From NCBI GenBank assembly GCA_052437175.1, contig JBQVOK010000004.1, positions 377,294-441,293 on the forward strand: a stretch of DNA of 64,000 bases. The letters are read 5' to 3'. The stretch's first letter is position 1. Every line of letters begins with the position of its first letter. Source of the DNA: JACVCJ01 sp052437175 (GTDB taxonomy: Bacteria > Bacteroidota > Bacteroidia > CAIKAF01). A program made the translations under genes and the position numbers. The notes under the pieces are model-generated. The model was not told where the DNA came from. It was given only the letters and a program-made list of their open reading frames with translations, and searched no databases. Shown one piece after another: positions 1 to 8,413 of the stretch.

Positions 1-1234
1 CCACGAACCCGATGCGGGCGTCGGACATGGTGCGGCTTGCCGAACCTTTAAAGAACTGGTCCTCGCCAAAAAGAGCCCAGCCGTCGGGCTCCGGAATTCC
101 GGGCTCCCTGCTGGCGCAGAACACATCGCTTACGGGCGGTGTATCCAGGCCCGAATAGTTGAGCGGGTTACGGCTTACGTACAGTGTGTGTATACGACGT
201 ATCTGTGCACTGGTAAGCGGACTGTCCTCGGTAACGGTATAGATCATATTTACCCCGTTCTCGTCTTTTTCGGCTACAAAACCGGTGCCTTTCTGCAGTA
301 CCAGGTGATCGGTGCCCTTGGCAAGGCCCAGGCAGAGATAGGCAGAGTCGGGTCTGGTATCGTCAGGGCTCTGCCGCAGTATGCGGTTGTAATAATATTC
401 AAGGTGGCGGCGGGTAACCTGGTTAATTTCGCCCTGTACTTTCTGGTACAGTTTCAGGAAGGCAATGAACAGCGCAATATGGGCTTTGTTGTTCTGGCTG
501 TGGTTCAGTACCTTGTCCAGTACCTTTTTGGCTTCGGCGGCCAGCTGGTCGGTAATAAAAAAAAGCCGGTTAAAAATATGGGTCAGCGTGTCCAGGTCGT
601 TGTCCGAAATATGGAGGAACAGCGTTTTTTGCAGGGCCGGTATTTCGGTCTTCCATTTTTCGCGGAACTTCTCAAAATGCATTTCAATGGTGTCGTTCTC
701 CGTCTGCACTTCGTGCCACAGGATCACCGGTTTCAGTTTATGCAGCCGTTCGAACTGGGGTTTCAGATGGCCTTCTACCATTTCGCGCAGGGCATATACC
801 AGGTCTTCGGTATAGTTGTTAAAGTCCATGTCCTCGTACCAGGAATGGATGCGGTTGCCCAGGTCCAGGATCAGGGTAATGAGTTCGATACATTTGTTAC
901 GGCGGTATTCAAATCCGCCCAGGCGATAGGCATCATCGAGGGTATGGAGGAAATCGGCCCGGATCTTTTCCACCGGGGTATTGGCCATGGAAAAAAGCAG
1001 GTACAGGTAATCCTGCCGCAGAAAATCCTGCCAGTTACCGCTGTCTTTTACTGAATCTTCGCCGCGGTGCAGGATAATTTCCTTTGCATACTCGTCGGTA
1101 AAGAGGATCAGGTCGCTCAGCGAACGTTCGTCCACCTGCACATAGCCGGGCTTAAGCTCGTTCAGGAGCCTTGCGGCCTGCGAGGTGCCTCTCCAGAAAT
1201 CCTGGCCGTGTATGGGATCTTTTTCGCTGCTCAC
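1..1234 (-). CDS. Baseplate J-like protein of a contractile injection system (3' part missing)
   Basis: The frame begins at a GTG (codon at 1232-1234, protein start MSSEKDPIHGQDFWRG) and stays open to the window edge, so about 411 N-terminal residues are visible and the C-terminus is lost. The visible part is mostly helical and then enters a beta-rich stretch (around LVLQKGTGFVAEKDENGVN) of the kind seen before the gpJ-like domain of Afp11/Pvc11-type baseplate proteins. It lies 4 bp after the gp25-like gene, the usual position of the large baseplate component in these clusters. The family call rests on position, size and the look of the sequence, so the exact Afp equivalent (11 or 12) is inferred. 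Confidence 0.72.
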   Translation of the reverse strand, partial: MSSEKDPIHGQDFWRGTSQAARLLNELKPGYVQVDERSLSDLILFTDEYAKEIILHRGEDSVKDSGNWQDFLRQDYLYLLFSMANTPVEKIRADFLHTLDDAYRLGGFEYRRNKCIELITLILDLGNRIHSWYEDMDFNNYTEDLVYALREMVEGHLKPQFERLHKLKPVILWHEVQTENDTIEMHFEKFREKWKTEIPALQKTLFLHISDNDLDTLTHIFNRLFFITDQLAAEAKKVLDKVLNHSQNNKAHIALFIAFLKLYQKVQGEINQVTRRHLEYYYNRILRQSPDDTRPDSAYLCLGLAKGTDHLVLQKGTGFVAEKDENGVNMIYTVTEDSPLTSAQIRRIHTLYVSRNPLNYSGLDTPPVSDVFCASREPGIPEPDGWALFGEDQFFKGSASRTMSDARIGFV

Positions 1235-1238
1235 GGTA

Positions 1239-1658
1239 TTATTTTATTCCCTGCAGGTTTGTGCCTTCGATCAGGTACATGGGATATACCATGTTCTGCC
1301 GGGTATTGGTTTGTCGTATGTAATAGTCGATGGTAATATACACCACGGCCTCTTCGCTGCTGTATTCCACATCTACGGTCTGTAGTTTGATGCGGGGTTC
1401 GAACATAAGTATGGCATATTGTACCATGTCCTGTATGCTGCGTACCAGGGCGCTGCTGCCGGGTTCGAACACCAGTTTGTTCAGCCCGCAGCCGTAATCG
1501 GGGTGCATGATGCGTTCCCCGGGCGTGGTGGAAAGCAGTATGAACAGGCTCTCATGGATGTCCCTTTCCTTTTCTACCATGTGTGTATCCCCGGAGAACT
1601 CGAATTCGGGCGGAAAACTCCAGCCCCGGCCCAGGAAAGATGTTTTGTCTGTTTTCAT
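1239..1658 (-). CDS. gp25-like baseplate wedge protein
   Basis: This 139-aa protein starts MKTDKTSFLGRGWSFPPEFEF. It carries the gp25/Afp9 signature: an ERDIHESLFILLSTTPGERIMHPDYGCGL stretch split as ERDIHESLFILL followed by TPGERIMHPDYGCGL, then a long helix and two strands. gp25-type proteins form the wedge core that connects the sheath's first ring to the baseplate. The start is the ATG at 1658, whose ATGA overlaps the PAAR stop. An upstream in-frame extension is only the shadow of the PAAR gene. The upstream neighbour is the PAAR gene and the downstream one is the gpJ-like gene, which fits a baseplate operon. Confidence 0.92.
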   Translation of the reverse strand: MKTDKTSFLGRGWSFPPEFEFSGDTHMVEKERDIHESLFILLSTTPGERIMHPDYGCGLNKLVFEPGSSALVRSIQDMVQYAILMFEPRIKLQTVDVEYSSEEAVVYITIDYYIRQTNTRQNMVYPMYLIEGTNLQGIK

Positions 1659-1954
1659 CCGCCTATCATTACCGTGAAACATCCGAGAACAATGGAGCCG
1701 CCGTGTGCAGTCGTATCGCCCATGCGCGCAGCGGGCATGCCGCCGATAAGTACCGTGGAGGAACCTTTTACAATGGTGTCGGGAGGGCCCACGCATACCA
1801 GCATATCACCTACTTTGGCAGCAGGCAGTCCGCCGATGAGTACATTGGGTTGCCCGGGGCCGGTAACCGGACCGCCAACATGGGGTATGGGCGGCAGGCC
1901 GGGTGTAACCATGGGGCAGGTATGCATATCTGTAAGTCGTGCAGCAGGAGGCAT
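1655..1954 (-). CDS. PAAR-domain spike tip protein
   Basis: This 99-aa protein is made of Pro/Gly-rich PAAR repeats: PPAARLTDMHTCP at the start, GLPAAKVGD in the middle and GGMPAARMGD near the end. PAAR proteins fold into a sharp cone that caps the VgrG-like spike and can carry effectors. There is no extra N- or C-terminal domain here, so this copy is a plain tip and any cargo must be attached elsewhere. The stop overlaps the next start by 4 nt (ATGA), and the gene begins 13 nt after the VgrG-like gene. Confidence 0.95.
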   Translation of the reverse strand: MPPAARLTDMHTCPMVTPGLPPIPHVGGPVTGPGQPNVLIGGLPAAKVGDMLVCVGPPDTIVKGSSTVLIGGMPAARMGDTTAHGGSIVLGCFTVMIGG

Positions 1955-1967
1955 AATGGCTGTGTTT

Positions 1968-3803
1968 TTAGTTTATCATAACAATAGAACCTTTTACGGT
2001 GGTGGTGCCGGTAGACGATACTTCGGTGCTGGCCATGCCCGAAGCCTTGTAGGAGGCATTGGCCGATTCGGACACGTTCATGCCGGAAACACTTACGTCG
2101 CCCGTGGCGCTGATGGTAGCATTGCCCGTGGGGGTAAGCTGTATGTTACCGGTGGCGGTCAGTTTGATGTCGGCAGGCGAATTGAGCTCGATACCGCCGG
2201 ACGCCATGGTTATTTTGTTGCTGCTCAGATCCTGCAGGGTGATGCCGTCTGAGTTCATCAGTATTTTGTTGTTGTTCTGGTCCTGTATGGTAATGCTCTG
2301 GTCTTTATCGCTGTATATCACCTGGTTGTTGCCGGGTGTGGTAATGGTGATCACTTTGTTCTCATCGTCGAACACGATCTTGCATTCGCTGTTGGTCACA
2401 ATGGCCTTGGTATAGTTTTCGGCGGTGGGCGTGTAGGGTGCTGTACGCTGACTGCTGTACAGTGAGCCCAGGATCACGGGGTAGCAGGGGTCGTTGTTCA
2501 GGAAGCCGATCACCACTTCGTCGCCGATCTCGGGCAGGAAAAAATTTCCTTTGCCGTTGGTGGCATAATAAGTGGCCATGCGGGCCCATATCCCTTCGGC
2601 GTCGTTCTGCATCAGGGGCAGGGTCACCATAATGCGGAACTGTCCGTCCGGGTCGGAATCGAGCTGTTTCACCACGCCGTTCATCAGGCCGGATACACCG
2701 GGTACCAGGCCGGCGGCGGGGGGACTTTCGATATAGGGTTTCTGGGAGAACCATTCTTCGTCCAGGCCGAATTCCACACTGGTAAGCCATTCGCCTTCGG
2801 TAATGGTGTGTACCACTTCGCTTACATAGGCGTCGCCGTTAAAACGGTCGCTTACCCCGCCCAGGGTAATGAGGCAGCCGGGCACAGCCAGGGCCGAACC
2901 GGCAAAGGTGGCCGAACCGGTGATGCGTGCCAGGGCGGCTTTCAGCAGCTGGGTGCTGGCCCAGGTCTGGAGTCCGTCTTCCGGAACGGCGGCATAGGAT
3001 TGCAGCTGAAATGCCGGAAGGCCCACCACACTGCTCAGGTCAGACGATTGCAGGTTGCCCTGTGTATTTACGGTGGGTGCGGTACCCGTGGCCTGTACAA
3101 TGGCCTGCGTGCTAAAGTCCCAGCTGGTGCCGGTGGCTGAACTCAGCTGATCGGTAGCGTTAAGGCTGGCCTGGAATTCCACAATATCCAGCCCGTAGGT
3201 AAGCGAAAGCACCGCACTGCCGAACACCGGCTTTTTTATGGCTACGGTGCCCGCATCGATAAAGGCGAACATGCCGTTGAGGTCGGCGCGGGTCATCATA
3301 AAATCCCAGTCGGTGGTATAATACTGTACCAGCTCTTTGTTTTGTACGGTGGTACTGTCTACCTCGGCCGTAAGGCCGCTGTTGCCGATCAGCTGGCTGA
3401 TGATGTCTGAGTCGGTCATCTGGCTATAGTAGGCGTTTTTGCGGCCCACGGTCATTTTTACGGCGCTGTCTTTGCAGATCACTTCCAGCACGGTGCCGTC
3501 TTCGCCGTCGAGTACCACGCGCTGGCTCACTACAATGCCCGAGAATATCTGTACATTGGTAGAATTGTATCCGGCCTGTATCACAATGGGAGTGCCGGGT
3601 ACAAAATCGGTGGAATCGGTGGCCGGGTATTCCTGGGTGGCCACATCGCCGTCCTGCATGCGGATAACGGCGGTAGGTATCTTATTGATGGCTTTGGTCA
3701 CGGTAATGTCAAAAACCATATAGGTATCCGAAATTTCGGTACCATTGGTGGTGATCACGTAGGTGACCAGGTCGTCGACAGATTGAAGCGGTGAGTTTGC
3801 CAT
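1968..3803 (-). CDS. VgrG-like central spike protein (Afp8/gp27-gp5 type)
   Basis: This 611-aa protein has the expected layout. An N-terminal gp27-like hub (residues 1-350) contains the phrase VQYYTTDWDFMMTRADLNG. An OB-fold gp5-like region follows (about 385-460, with DPDGQFRIMVTLP and PEIGDEVVIGF). The C-terminus is a repetitive beta-helix needle (about 470-611) with short repeats such as ITLQDLSSNKITM and IKLTATGNIQLTPTG. It forms the trimeric spike under the tube and holds the PAAR tip. It is typical in length for eCIS spikes and has no added effector domain. The stop of this gene is 13 nt before the PAAR start, and the LysM gene ends 7 nt upstream. Confidence 0.93.
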   Translation of the reverse strand: MANSPLQSVDDLVTYVITTNGTEISDTYMVFDITVTKAINKIPTAVIRMQDGDVATQEYPATDSTDFVPGTPIVIQAGYNSTNVQIFSGIVVSQRVVLDGEDGTVLEVICKDSAVKMTVGRKNAYYSQMTDSDIISQLIGNSGLTAEVDSTTVQNKELVQYYTTDWDFMMTRADLNGMFAFIDAGTVAIKKPVFGSAVLSLTYGLDIVEFQASLNATDQLSSATGTSWDFSTQAIVQATGTAPTVNTQGNLQSSDLSSVVGLPAFQLQSYAAVPEDGLQTWASTQLLKAALARITGSATFAGSALAVPGCLITLGGVSDRFNGDAYVSEVVHTITEGEWLTSVEFGLDEEWFSQKPYIESPPAAGLVPGVSGLMNGVVKQLDSDPDGQFRIMVTLPLMQNDAEGIWARMATYYATNGKGNFFLPEIGDEVVIGFLNNDPCYPVILGSLYSSQRTAPYTPTAENYTKAIVTNSECKIVFDDENKVITITTPGNNQVIYSDKDQSITIQDQNNNKILMNSDGITLQDLSSNKITMASGGIELNSPADIKLTATGNIQLTPTGNATISATGDVSVSGMNVSESANASYKASGMASTEVSSTGTTTVKGSIVMIN

Positions 3804-3810
3804 GATGTTT

Positions 3811-4503
3811 CTATTTTAAAGGAGGAAAGAACAGCTGACTGCCGGCCTCGAGGTTCCTGAAATTGCTGAGTTTATTGAGCCTTGCCACCTGCAGGTAGTA
3901 TTCGCTTTTTCCGTAAATTTTTTCGCACAGGCGGGGCAGTGTATCGCCGGGCATGATGGTAATGATGTGCGTCATGTCGGGCGACTGGTCATTGCCTTCG
4001 GCCTGGGCCAGGTCTATACTTTTGTACTGGGTGAAGGAAAGGCTTACCGAAGCGCGCAGTGTAGCGCCGGCCGGACTGAACATTTTGTAGTCTACCGACA
4101 TGTTCGACAGGCGGCCGTTAAAGCTCAGGTTGGTGCCCCAGGTGATCTGTACAAAATAAGGCTGGTGAATTTCACCTTCGTAATTGTAAACCGTGGCCTT
4201 GAGCTGGGCCAGCAGCTGATCTACGTTCCAGCCTTCGTATTGGGTAGGCATGGGAATTACCCCCGTGCCGTCGAGTATCAGTTCAAAGCTGAGGTCTTCT
4301 TTACCGATGCGCTTAAAGGAAGGACTTTCGGACTTGCCGCCGATCTCCTTGCGGGTCACATAATCGATATTGAACCCGTTGCGGTAGCTGCTCGGGTTAA
4401 TAACAGCCGTGAATGCCGGCGAAAGAGGCGTCTGGTACGTCTCATCGCTGAAGGCCGTGATCGTTAGCTTTGCCAGTGTTCCCAGGCTCGGTACAAGACT
4501 CAT
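3811..4503 (-). CDS. Tail adaptor with C-terminal LysM domain (Afp7/Pvc7-like)
   Basis: This 230-aa protein has an N-terminal tube-associated domain (CIS tube protein family) and a C-terminal LysM motif (about residues 180-230: THIITIMPGDTLPRLCEKIYG ... LEAGSQLFFPP, quoted in parts). In Afp and PVC the equivalent subunit joins the inner tube to the spike, and its LysM is used for intersubunit contacts rather than peptidoglycan binding. ATG at 4503 overlaps the DUF5908 stop by one base (TAATG), which implies translational coupling. Confidence 0.88.
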   Translation of the reverse strand: MSLVPSLGTLAKLTITAFSDETYQTPLSPAFTAVINPSSYRNGFNIDYVTRKEIGGKSESPSFKRIGKEDLSFELILDGTGVIPMPTQYEGWNVDQLLAQLKATVYNYEGEIHQPYFVQITWGTNLSFNGRLSNMSVDYKMFSPAGATLRASVSLSFTQYKSIDLAQAEGNDQSPDMTHIITIMPGDTLPRLCEKIYGKSEYYLQVARLNKLSNFRNLEAGSQLFFPPLK

Positions 4504-4670
4504 TAGCGTTGTTTATTTTCTTTTAACAGCTTTTTTACCAGTTTGCTGCAGGACTGCAGTATTTCTTTTTTCAGTTCGGCCTTGTCCAGCGGACTGCCGT
4601 TGTCTGTATGGCGCAGAGGTTGTTTTTCCACGGTGGTTTTTATCACCAGTTCACGTATCTCGATGGGCAT
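4503..4670 (-). CDS. DUF5908 family small protein
   Basis: This 55-aa protein runs from the ATG at 4670 (MPIEIRELVIKTTV) to a stop overlapping the LysM gene. The MPIEIRELVIK opening is the hallmark of DUF5908, a short Bacteroidota family found inside contractile injection clusters. The rest is a Lys-rich amphipathic helix (about 28-55). A longer upstream extension exists but is the shadow of the tube gene and is Cys/Arg-rich nonsense. Its function is unknown. Its position between the tube and the adaptor suggests an assembly chaperone or a minor hub component. Confidence 0.85.
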   Translation of the reverse strand: MPIEIRELVIKTTVEKQPLRHTDNGSPLDKAELKKEILQSCSKLVKKLLKENKQR

Positions 4671-4681
4671 GGGCGTATTGT

Positions 4682-5248
4682 TTAAGCATATTTGGCCATA
4701 TCGTCGGCGGCGGCAGATGCAGCAGCGGCAGCGGCCGCAGCGGTAACATAGGTAACGGAACCCTGCACAAAGAACTGGTAGCTGAACTCGATGGACTCCA
4801 CCAGGTATTCGTTGCGCATGGAGTCGAGCGGGTCGATGGTCCATTTTACCGGGTAAGCATTGGCAAACCACCAGCCGTAAAGGGGCATACCGTTCTCATT
4901 GTTCAGGATCACAATAATGTTTTTCGGATCGATGGGCTCGGTAATATCTTCGATCATGAACATCTGCACCCACATACTCAGGTACGAGGCCGACGGCATA
5001 ACGCCGCGCTTCAGTATCAGGTTCGAATATTTTACGCCCTTCGGAACGTTCCATTCGTGGTTGTTCACGCCGCCTTCGGGAATGGTCTCGGTATCCATAC
5101 GTACTTCAATACCCGACACTTCCTTAAAGCTGCAGTCGTCTTCCGAAGGGACCACGCCCAGTACGATCACCGAAAAATAGAACCCCGGGACCGGATACCA
5201 TTCACCCGGCCCCGTGAGTTCATTTATTGCACTGCTGCCTGAGCTCAT
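4682..5248 (-). CDS. Second tail tube protein (gp19/Afp5-like)
   Basis: This 188-aa protein of the T4 gp19-like tube family shows FSVIVLGVVPSEDDCSFKEVSG near the N-terminus (quoted in part: SFKEVSGIEVRMDTETI), then KGVKYSNLILKRGVM and IIVILNNENG. These match the tube protein encoded just upstream. It is longer than that paralogue and ends in a low-complexity alanine-rich tail (about 168-188, AAAAAAAASAAADDMAKYA). In Afp-type systems the larger tube paralogue forms the first ring over the hub. The stop of the upstream tube gene overlaps its ATG by one base. Confidence 0.9.
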   Translation of the reverse strand: MSSGSSAINELTGPGEWYPVPGFYFSVIVLGVVPSEDDCSFKEVSGIEVRMDTETIPEGGVNNHEWNVPKGVKYSNLILKRGVMPSASYLSMWVQMFMIEDITEPIDPKNIIVILNNENGMPLYGWWFANAYPVKWTIDPLDSMRNEYLVESIEFSYQFFVQGSVTYVTAAAAAAAASAAADDMAKYA

Positions 5249-5706
5249 TAGCTATTCGCTATTTCAAGTCCTTCGTGCGCGATCTCGATGGTCTCGATGG
5301 CCACCTCGTTACCGTCGGACTTCAGGTCCGTGCCGGTGATCTTGGTGGGCCATGCGTTCTTCAGGGTCCATACCATGGTAGGGTTCCCCGACTCATCGAG
5401 CAGGCTGATGGTGATCGGAATACGCTTGATGGTGTTCATCTTGATCTGGGAATACCAGTCCCAGAACTTGTTATCCGATTTAAATACGCCTTTTTTCATG
5501 GTAATGTTACCGAACTTGGCTATACCGGGCATTTTGATGGTTGAAAATACCGCGCTGTCGCCGTGTCTGTACTCAATTACCTGGGTTTCTGTGTCCAGTC
5601 CGGAAACTTCCTGGAAGGACATGGTAGCGTCGGCCCATTTTACCGAAAAGTGAAACTTCGGCATGGGCCATACGGTGGTCGATTGTGCTGATCCGTCATC
5701 TGCCAT
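5248..5706 (-). CDS. Main tail tube protein (gp19/Afp1-like)
   Basis: This 152-aa protein has the tube-family pattern PKFHFSVKWADATMSFQEVSG, KFGNITMKKGVFKSDNKFWDWY and TWKNAWPTKITG-like strands (the actual text is VWTLKNAWPTKITG). Hexameric rings of this family stack into the inner tube that is pushed out on sheath contraction. It follows the sheath gene by 42 nt and is coupled to the second tube gene. Its compact size and position next to the sheath make it the likely repeating subunit. Confidence 0.93.
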   Translation of the reverse strand: MADDGSAQSTTVWPMPKFHFSVKWADATMSFQEVSGLDTETQVIEYRHGDSAVFSTIKMPGIAKFGNITMKKGVFKSDNKFWDWYSQIKMNTIKRIPITISLLDESGNPTMVWTLKNAWPTKITGTDLKSDGNEVAIETIEIAHEGLEIANS

Positions 5707-5748
5707 AACTTAAAGTATTTGTGTTGATTATTAAAGATTATTGATTAA

Positions 5749-7374
5749 TTAGGACTTTTGCATTTGTTGCTGGAACGTGATCTCGATGAACTCTGCCGGA
5801 CGAGAAACAGCCACCAGCACCGTAATGCGCATGATACCGTTCAGGATATCGTCGCCGGTCATGGTATTGCCCAGACCCACCAGTACCGCATAGGCATCGG
5901 TAGATTTGGAACCTACCAGGGCGCCTTTTTTCCACTGCTGGTACAGGAAGTTCTCGATCATACTTTTTACCGTGGTCCAGGTATTGGCGTCGTTCGGCTC
6001 GAATACGTAAGCCTGTGCGGCCGCTTTTACCGACTGCTCCAGCATGATCATGGTCCGGCGTACGTTGATGTAGCGCCAGTCGCCGCTGTTACCGTCGAGT
6101 GTGCGTGCACCCCAAACCATGTTGCCCAGTCCCACGAAAGAACGGATGGCATTCACGGCCTTACCGTTCAGCGGCATGTTCAGGTCTTCCTGGTCTTCGA
6201 AGGTGATATTCACCGCCGGGCTGATCGTGGAAGATACCGAAACGTTGGCCGGAGCTTTCCATACGCCGCGGGTATTGTCTACCATGGTGTAGATACCTGC
6301 CATGGCCGATGCGGGCGGCAGCAGGTTCAGTTTGGCCTGTATCTCTTTCAGCAGGGCGTTGTAGGCCGGGCTCAGTACCACCAGGGTCTTGTTCAGGTCA
6401 TCCGGGCTTACTTTATCGTCCGATTTGGGATCGTCGGTTTTGATCTTTACCTGCTTCTCCGTGTAAAAAGGCAGCAGGGTCACATACGAGCGTATATTGC
6501 TCTCGCGTGTGGTTTCCGTTTTCGGATCTTCCGGGGCCGTTTCACTTACCTTCTGTTCGGCCAGGATCATGGTCTGAAGCGTGGTCAGACTGTCGTCGGT
6601 CAGGTTCTGAAAACTTACGTCGGTATCCTGTGTGATATTGGTATTGATCCAGGGATAATAGGCCGCACCGTAGCTCAGGAAATTGGTGCCGATACCCGTG
6701 CGGAACTCAGTGATCAGGTCTACCGGGCTATTGTCATCGCCTACCTCAGACGGATCGCGGCGGTCTTTATACCCGTTGTATACGTCGAATACACCGATAC
6801 GGCTCTGCATTTTGTTGCAGTGTGCCAGTACTGCCGTGTACACGCTGTAACAATCACCTCTCTGGGAAAGCGAAAGCGCATCGGGAACCAGTACCATGGT
6901 GGGTTCCATTTCTTTCTCCAGGACAGGCAGTGCAGCCGTGAGCTGGTCTTTCTTGATCCCGTCTTTACTGTAGGCACCAACCGATACAATGTAGCAGGGG
7001 CCGCCACCGTTCTGGAAGAAGAACTTCATGGCATCGTACAGGCGGAATTCGATGCTTTCACGTTCCAGCTTGTAATCGGTACCTGCGATCGTAATGGTGT
7101 CGTGACCGGCCGGAGCCGCTGCAGGCGCATCGCCTTCGGGCTGGTCGCCGCCGGCTACGGTCAGGCTGAATTTGTAAGCGGGTGCACCTCCAAAGTACTG
7201 CAGGTACTCGGAGAACGAGGAGATCCGGAAAGGTTTGTTCAGCAAACTCTTTCCACCGTTATCGGCCTTGGCCGTGTACCCGATGAATGCGGGTACGGCG
7301 GTTGCGACCTCCACAACGGAGTTCGGGAAGGCGTCCTTTTCGATGATGTAGACGCCGGGAGTTTTCATTGCCAT
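5749..7374 (-). CDS. Contractile tail sheath protein
   Basis: This 541-aa sheath protein opens MAMKTPGVYIIEKDAFPNSV, the typical sheath N-terminal strand. It has the central AFIGYTAKA motif and a C-terminal conserved region (about 400-541: FVGLGNMVWGARTLDG, WRYINVRRTMIMLEQSV, IRITVLVAVSRPAEFIEITF-like ending). A surface insert rich in Ala, Pro and Asp lies around residues 75-90. Only one sheath gene is present, whereas Afp/PVC carry three, so this apparatus may be a simpler single-sheath type. Either of two nearby ATGs (7374 or 7368) could be used. The first is chosen. Confidence 0.95.
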   Translation of the reverse strand: MAMKTPGVYIIEKDAFPNSVVEVATAVPAFIGYTAKADNGGKSLLNKPFRISSFSEYLQYFGGAPAYKFSLTVAGGDQPEGDAPAAAPAGHDTITIAGTDYKLERESIEFRLYDAMKFFFQNGGGPCYIVSVGAYSKDGIKKDQLTAALPVLEKEMEPTMVLVPDALSLSQRGDCYSVYTAVLAHCNKMQSRIGVFDVYNGYKDRRDPSEVGDDNSPVDLITEFRTGIGTNFLSYGAAYYPWINTNITQDTDVSFQNLTDDSLTTLQTMILAEQKVSETAPEDPKTETTRESNIRSYVTLLPFYTEKQVKIKTDDPKSDDKVSPDDLNKTLVVLSPAYNALLKEIQAKLNLLPPASAMAGIYTMVDNTRGVWKAPANVSVSSTISPAVNITFEDQEDLNMPLNGKAVNAIRSFVGLGNMVWGARTLDGNSGDWRYINVRRTMIMLEQSVKAAAQAYVFEPNDANTWTTVKSMIENFLYQQWKKGALVGSKSTDAYAVLVGLGNTMTGDDILNGIMRITVLVAVSRPAEFIEITFQQQMQKS

Positions 7375-7420
7375 AAGCGTAGTTTAGTTTTTAAGAGATT
7401 ATACATTTATTACTTGTTAA

Positions 7421-8413
7421 TTACAGCTTTACGAAAATGGGAGAGATCATACGTTCGTCTCTCCGCGAGATCAGGGTAGAGGGGTCGGGCAGGGGCAGGT
7501 CGGCCACCAGTATGGAGTCCTGGCCGCCGTTACCGTTGTTCTGTTTCAGCCGGAAGCGGCTGCTTTTGCGGTCTTCCAGCGGTATCGGTTCGGCCGAGGT
7601 GAAGCTTACATACGTAGTATCCCCGTTTTCGGTATCCCGGTCAAAAAGCACCGAACGATCGCTGGCTTCCACGCTGAACTGTGCGCCGTTGTAGTGCTCC
7701 AGTGCCGATTTCGGGAACAGGTAACGCCAGTAGGGGGCCGGTGCGCCGATGTGCAGGCTGTAGGAAGGCTGCCGCAGCAGTTCGTTACGCCACAGGGAAT
7801 CGTTGCTGCAGATGTGCAGCAGGGCCGCAGGCCGGGCGCGGAAACCCATCTGTACATTACTGATGTAGCGGGTACCCTGGTCGGTTTCGGTATAGTAAAT
7901 GCCTTCTTCCAGTGCCGAAAGGTCGAAGAACAGCAGATCATTTTCGGTACGATAAGGTATTTCGGTGGCATTGCCGAAGCTATCGCTAAAGGAAGTGCTT
8001 TTCCAGCCGGCGGCGGGCAGGGTCCAGCTGTTGCCACAGAGTTCCACGGCCGCGTTGCCGTTGAGCGCCGTGTTTTCGCCGCTGCAGAACAGGTTCGAGA
8101 ACAGGGGTACCTGGGCCGGACCACACTCCGGGAAGTCGGAAATATTGTCCAGGTAGGTATTGGCGCTTTCGGCAAAGAAAAGCAGCGAGAACGGCGTGCG
8201 CACGGTATGCAGGAAACGTACTTCCGTACCCTCTTTTTCTACAGGCCCTGTAAGCTGTGTACGGCCATAGTCCTGGTGCAGCGTAAAGCCGTTGTTCTTC
8301 ATGACCGCAGCGCTGACGCTGCCGGGCACAAAGCGCAGGTCGCGGAAGGCCGCCTGCCTGTAGTAGCCGTGGCTCAGGCGAAGATCGCATACTATGTCGA
8401 AGCTCTGCATCAT
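7421..8413 (-). CDS. Unknown protein of the injection-system operon (330 aa)
   Basis: I do not recognise this 330-aa protein. It has no signal peptide or membrane segment and is rich in aromatic residues and beta-strand-like patterns (for example RYISNVQMGFRARPAALLHIC and RLKQNNGNGGQDSILVADLP). Six cysteines are scattered in the first two thirds. The start ATG at 8413 overlaps the DUF4255 stop as ATGA; a second ATG follows at 8410. Its fixed place between the cap (DUF4255) and sheath genes suggests a structural role at the distal end or outer surface. That is inference from position only. Confidence 0.85.
   Translation of the reverse strand: MMQSFDIVCDLRLSHGYYRQAAFRDLRFVPGSVSAAVMKNNGFTLHQDYGRTQLTGPVEKEGTEVRFLHTVRTPFSLLFFAESANTYLDNISDFPECGPAQVPLFSNLFCSGENTALNGNAAVELCGNSWTLPAAGWKSTSFSDSFGNATEIPYRTENDLLFFDLSALEEGIYYTETDQGTRYISNVQMGFRARPAALLHICSNDSLWRNELLRQPSYSLHIGAPAPYWRYLFPKSALEHYNGAQFSVEASDRSVLFDRDTENGDTTYVSFTSAEPIPLEDRKSSRFRLKQNNGNGGQDSILVADLPLPDPSTLISRRDERMISPIFVKL

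Noticed and set aside
5758..7479. 573-codon plus-strand frame opposite the sheath gene
   Set aside because: Antisense shadow of a clearly recognised sheath gene, with no domain or starting signal of its own.
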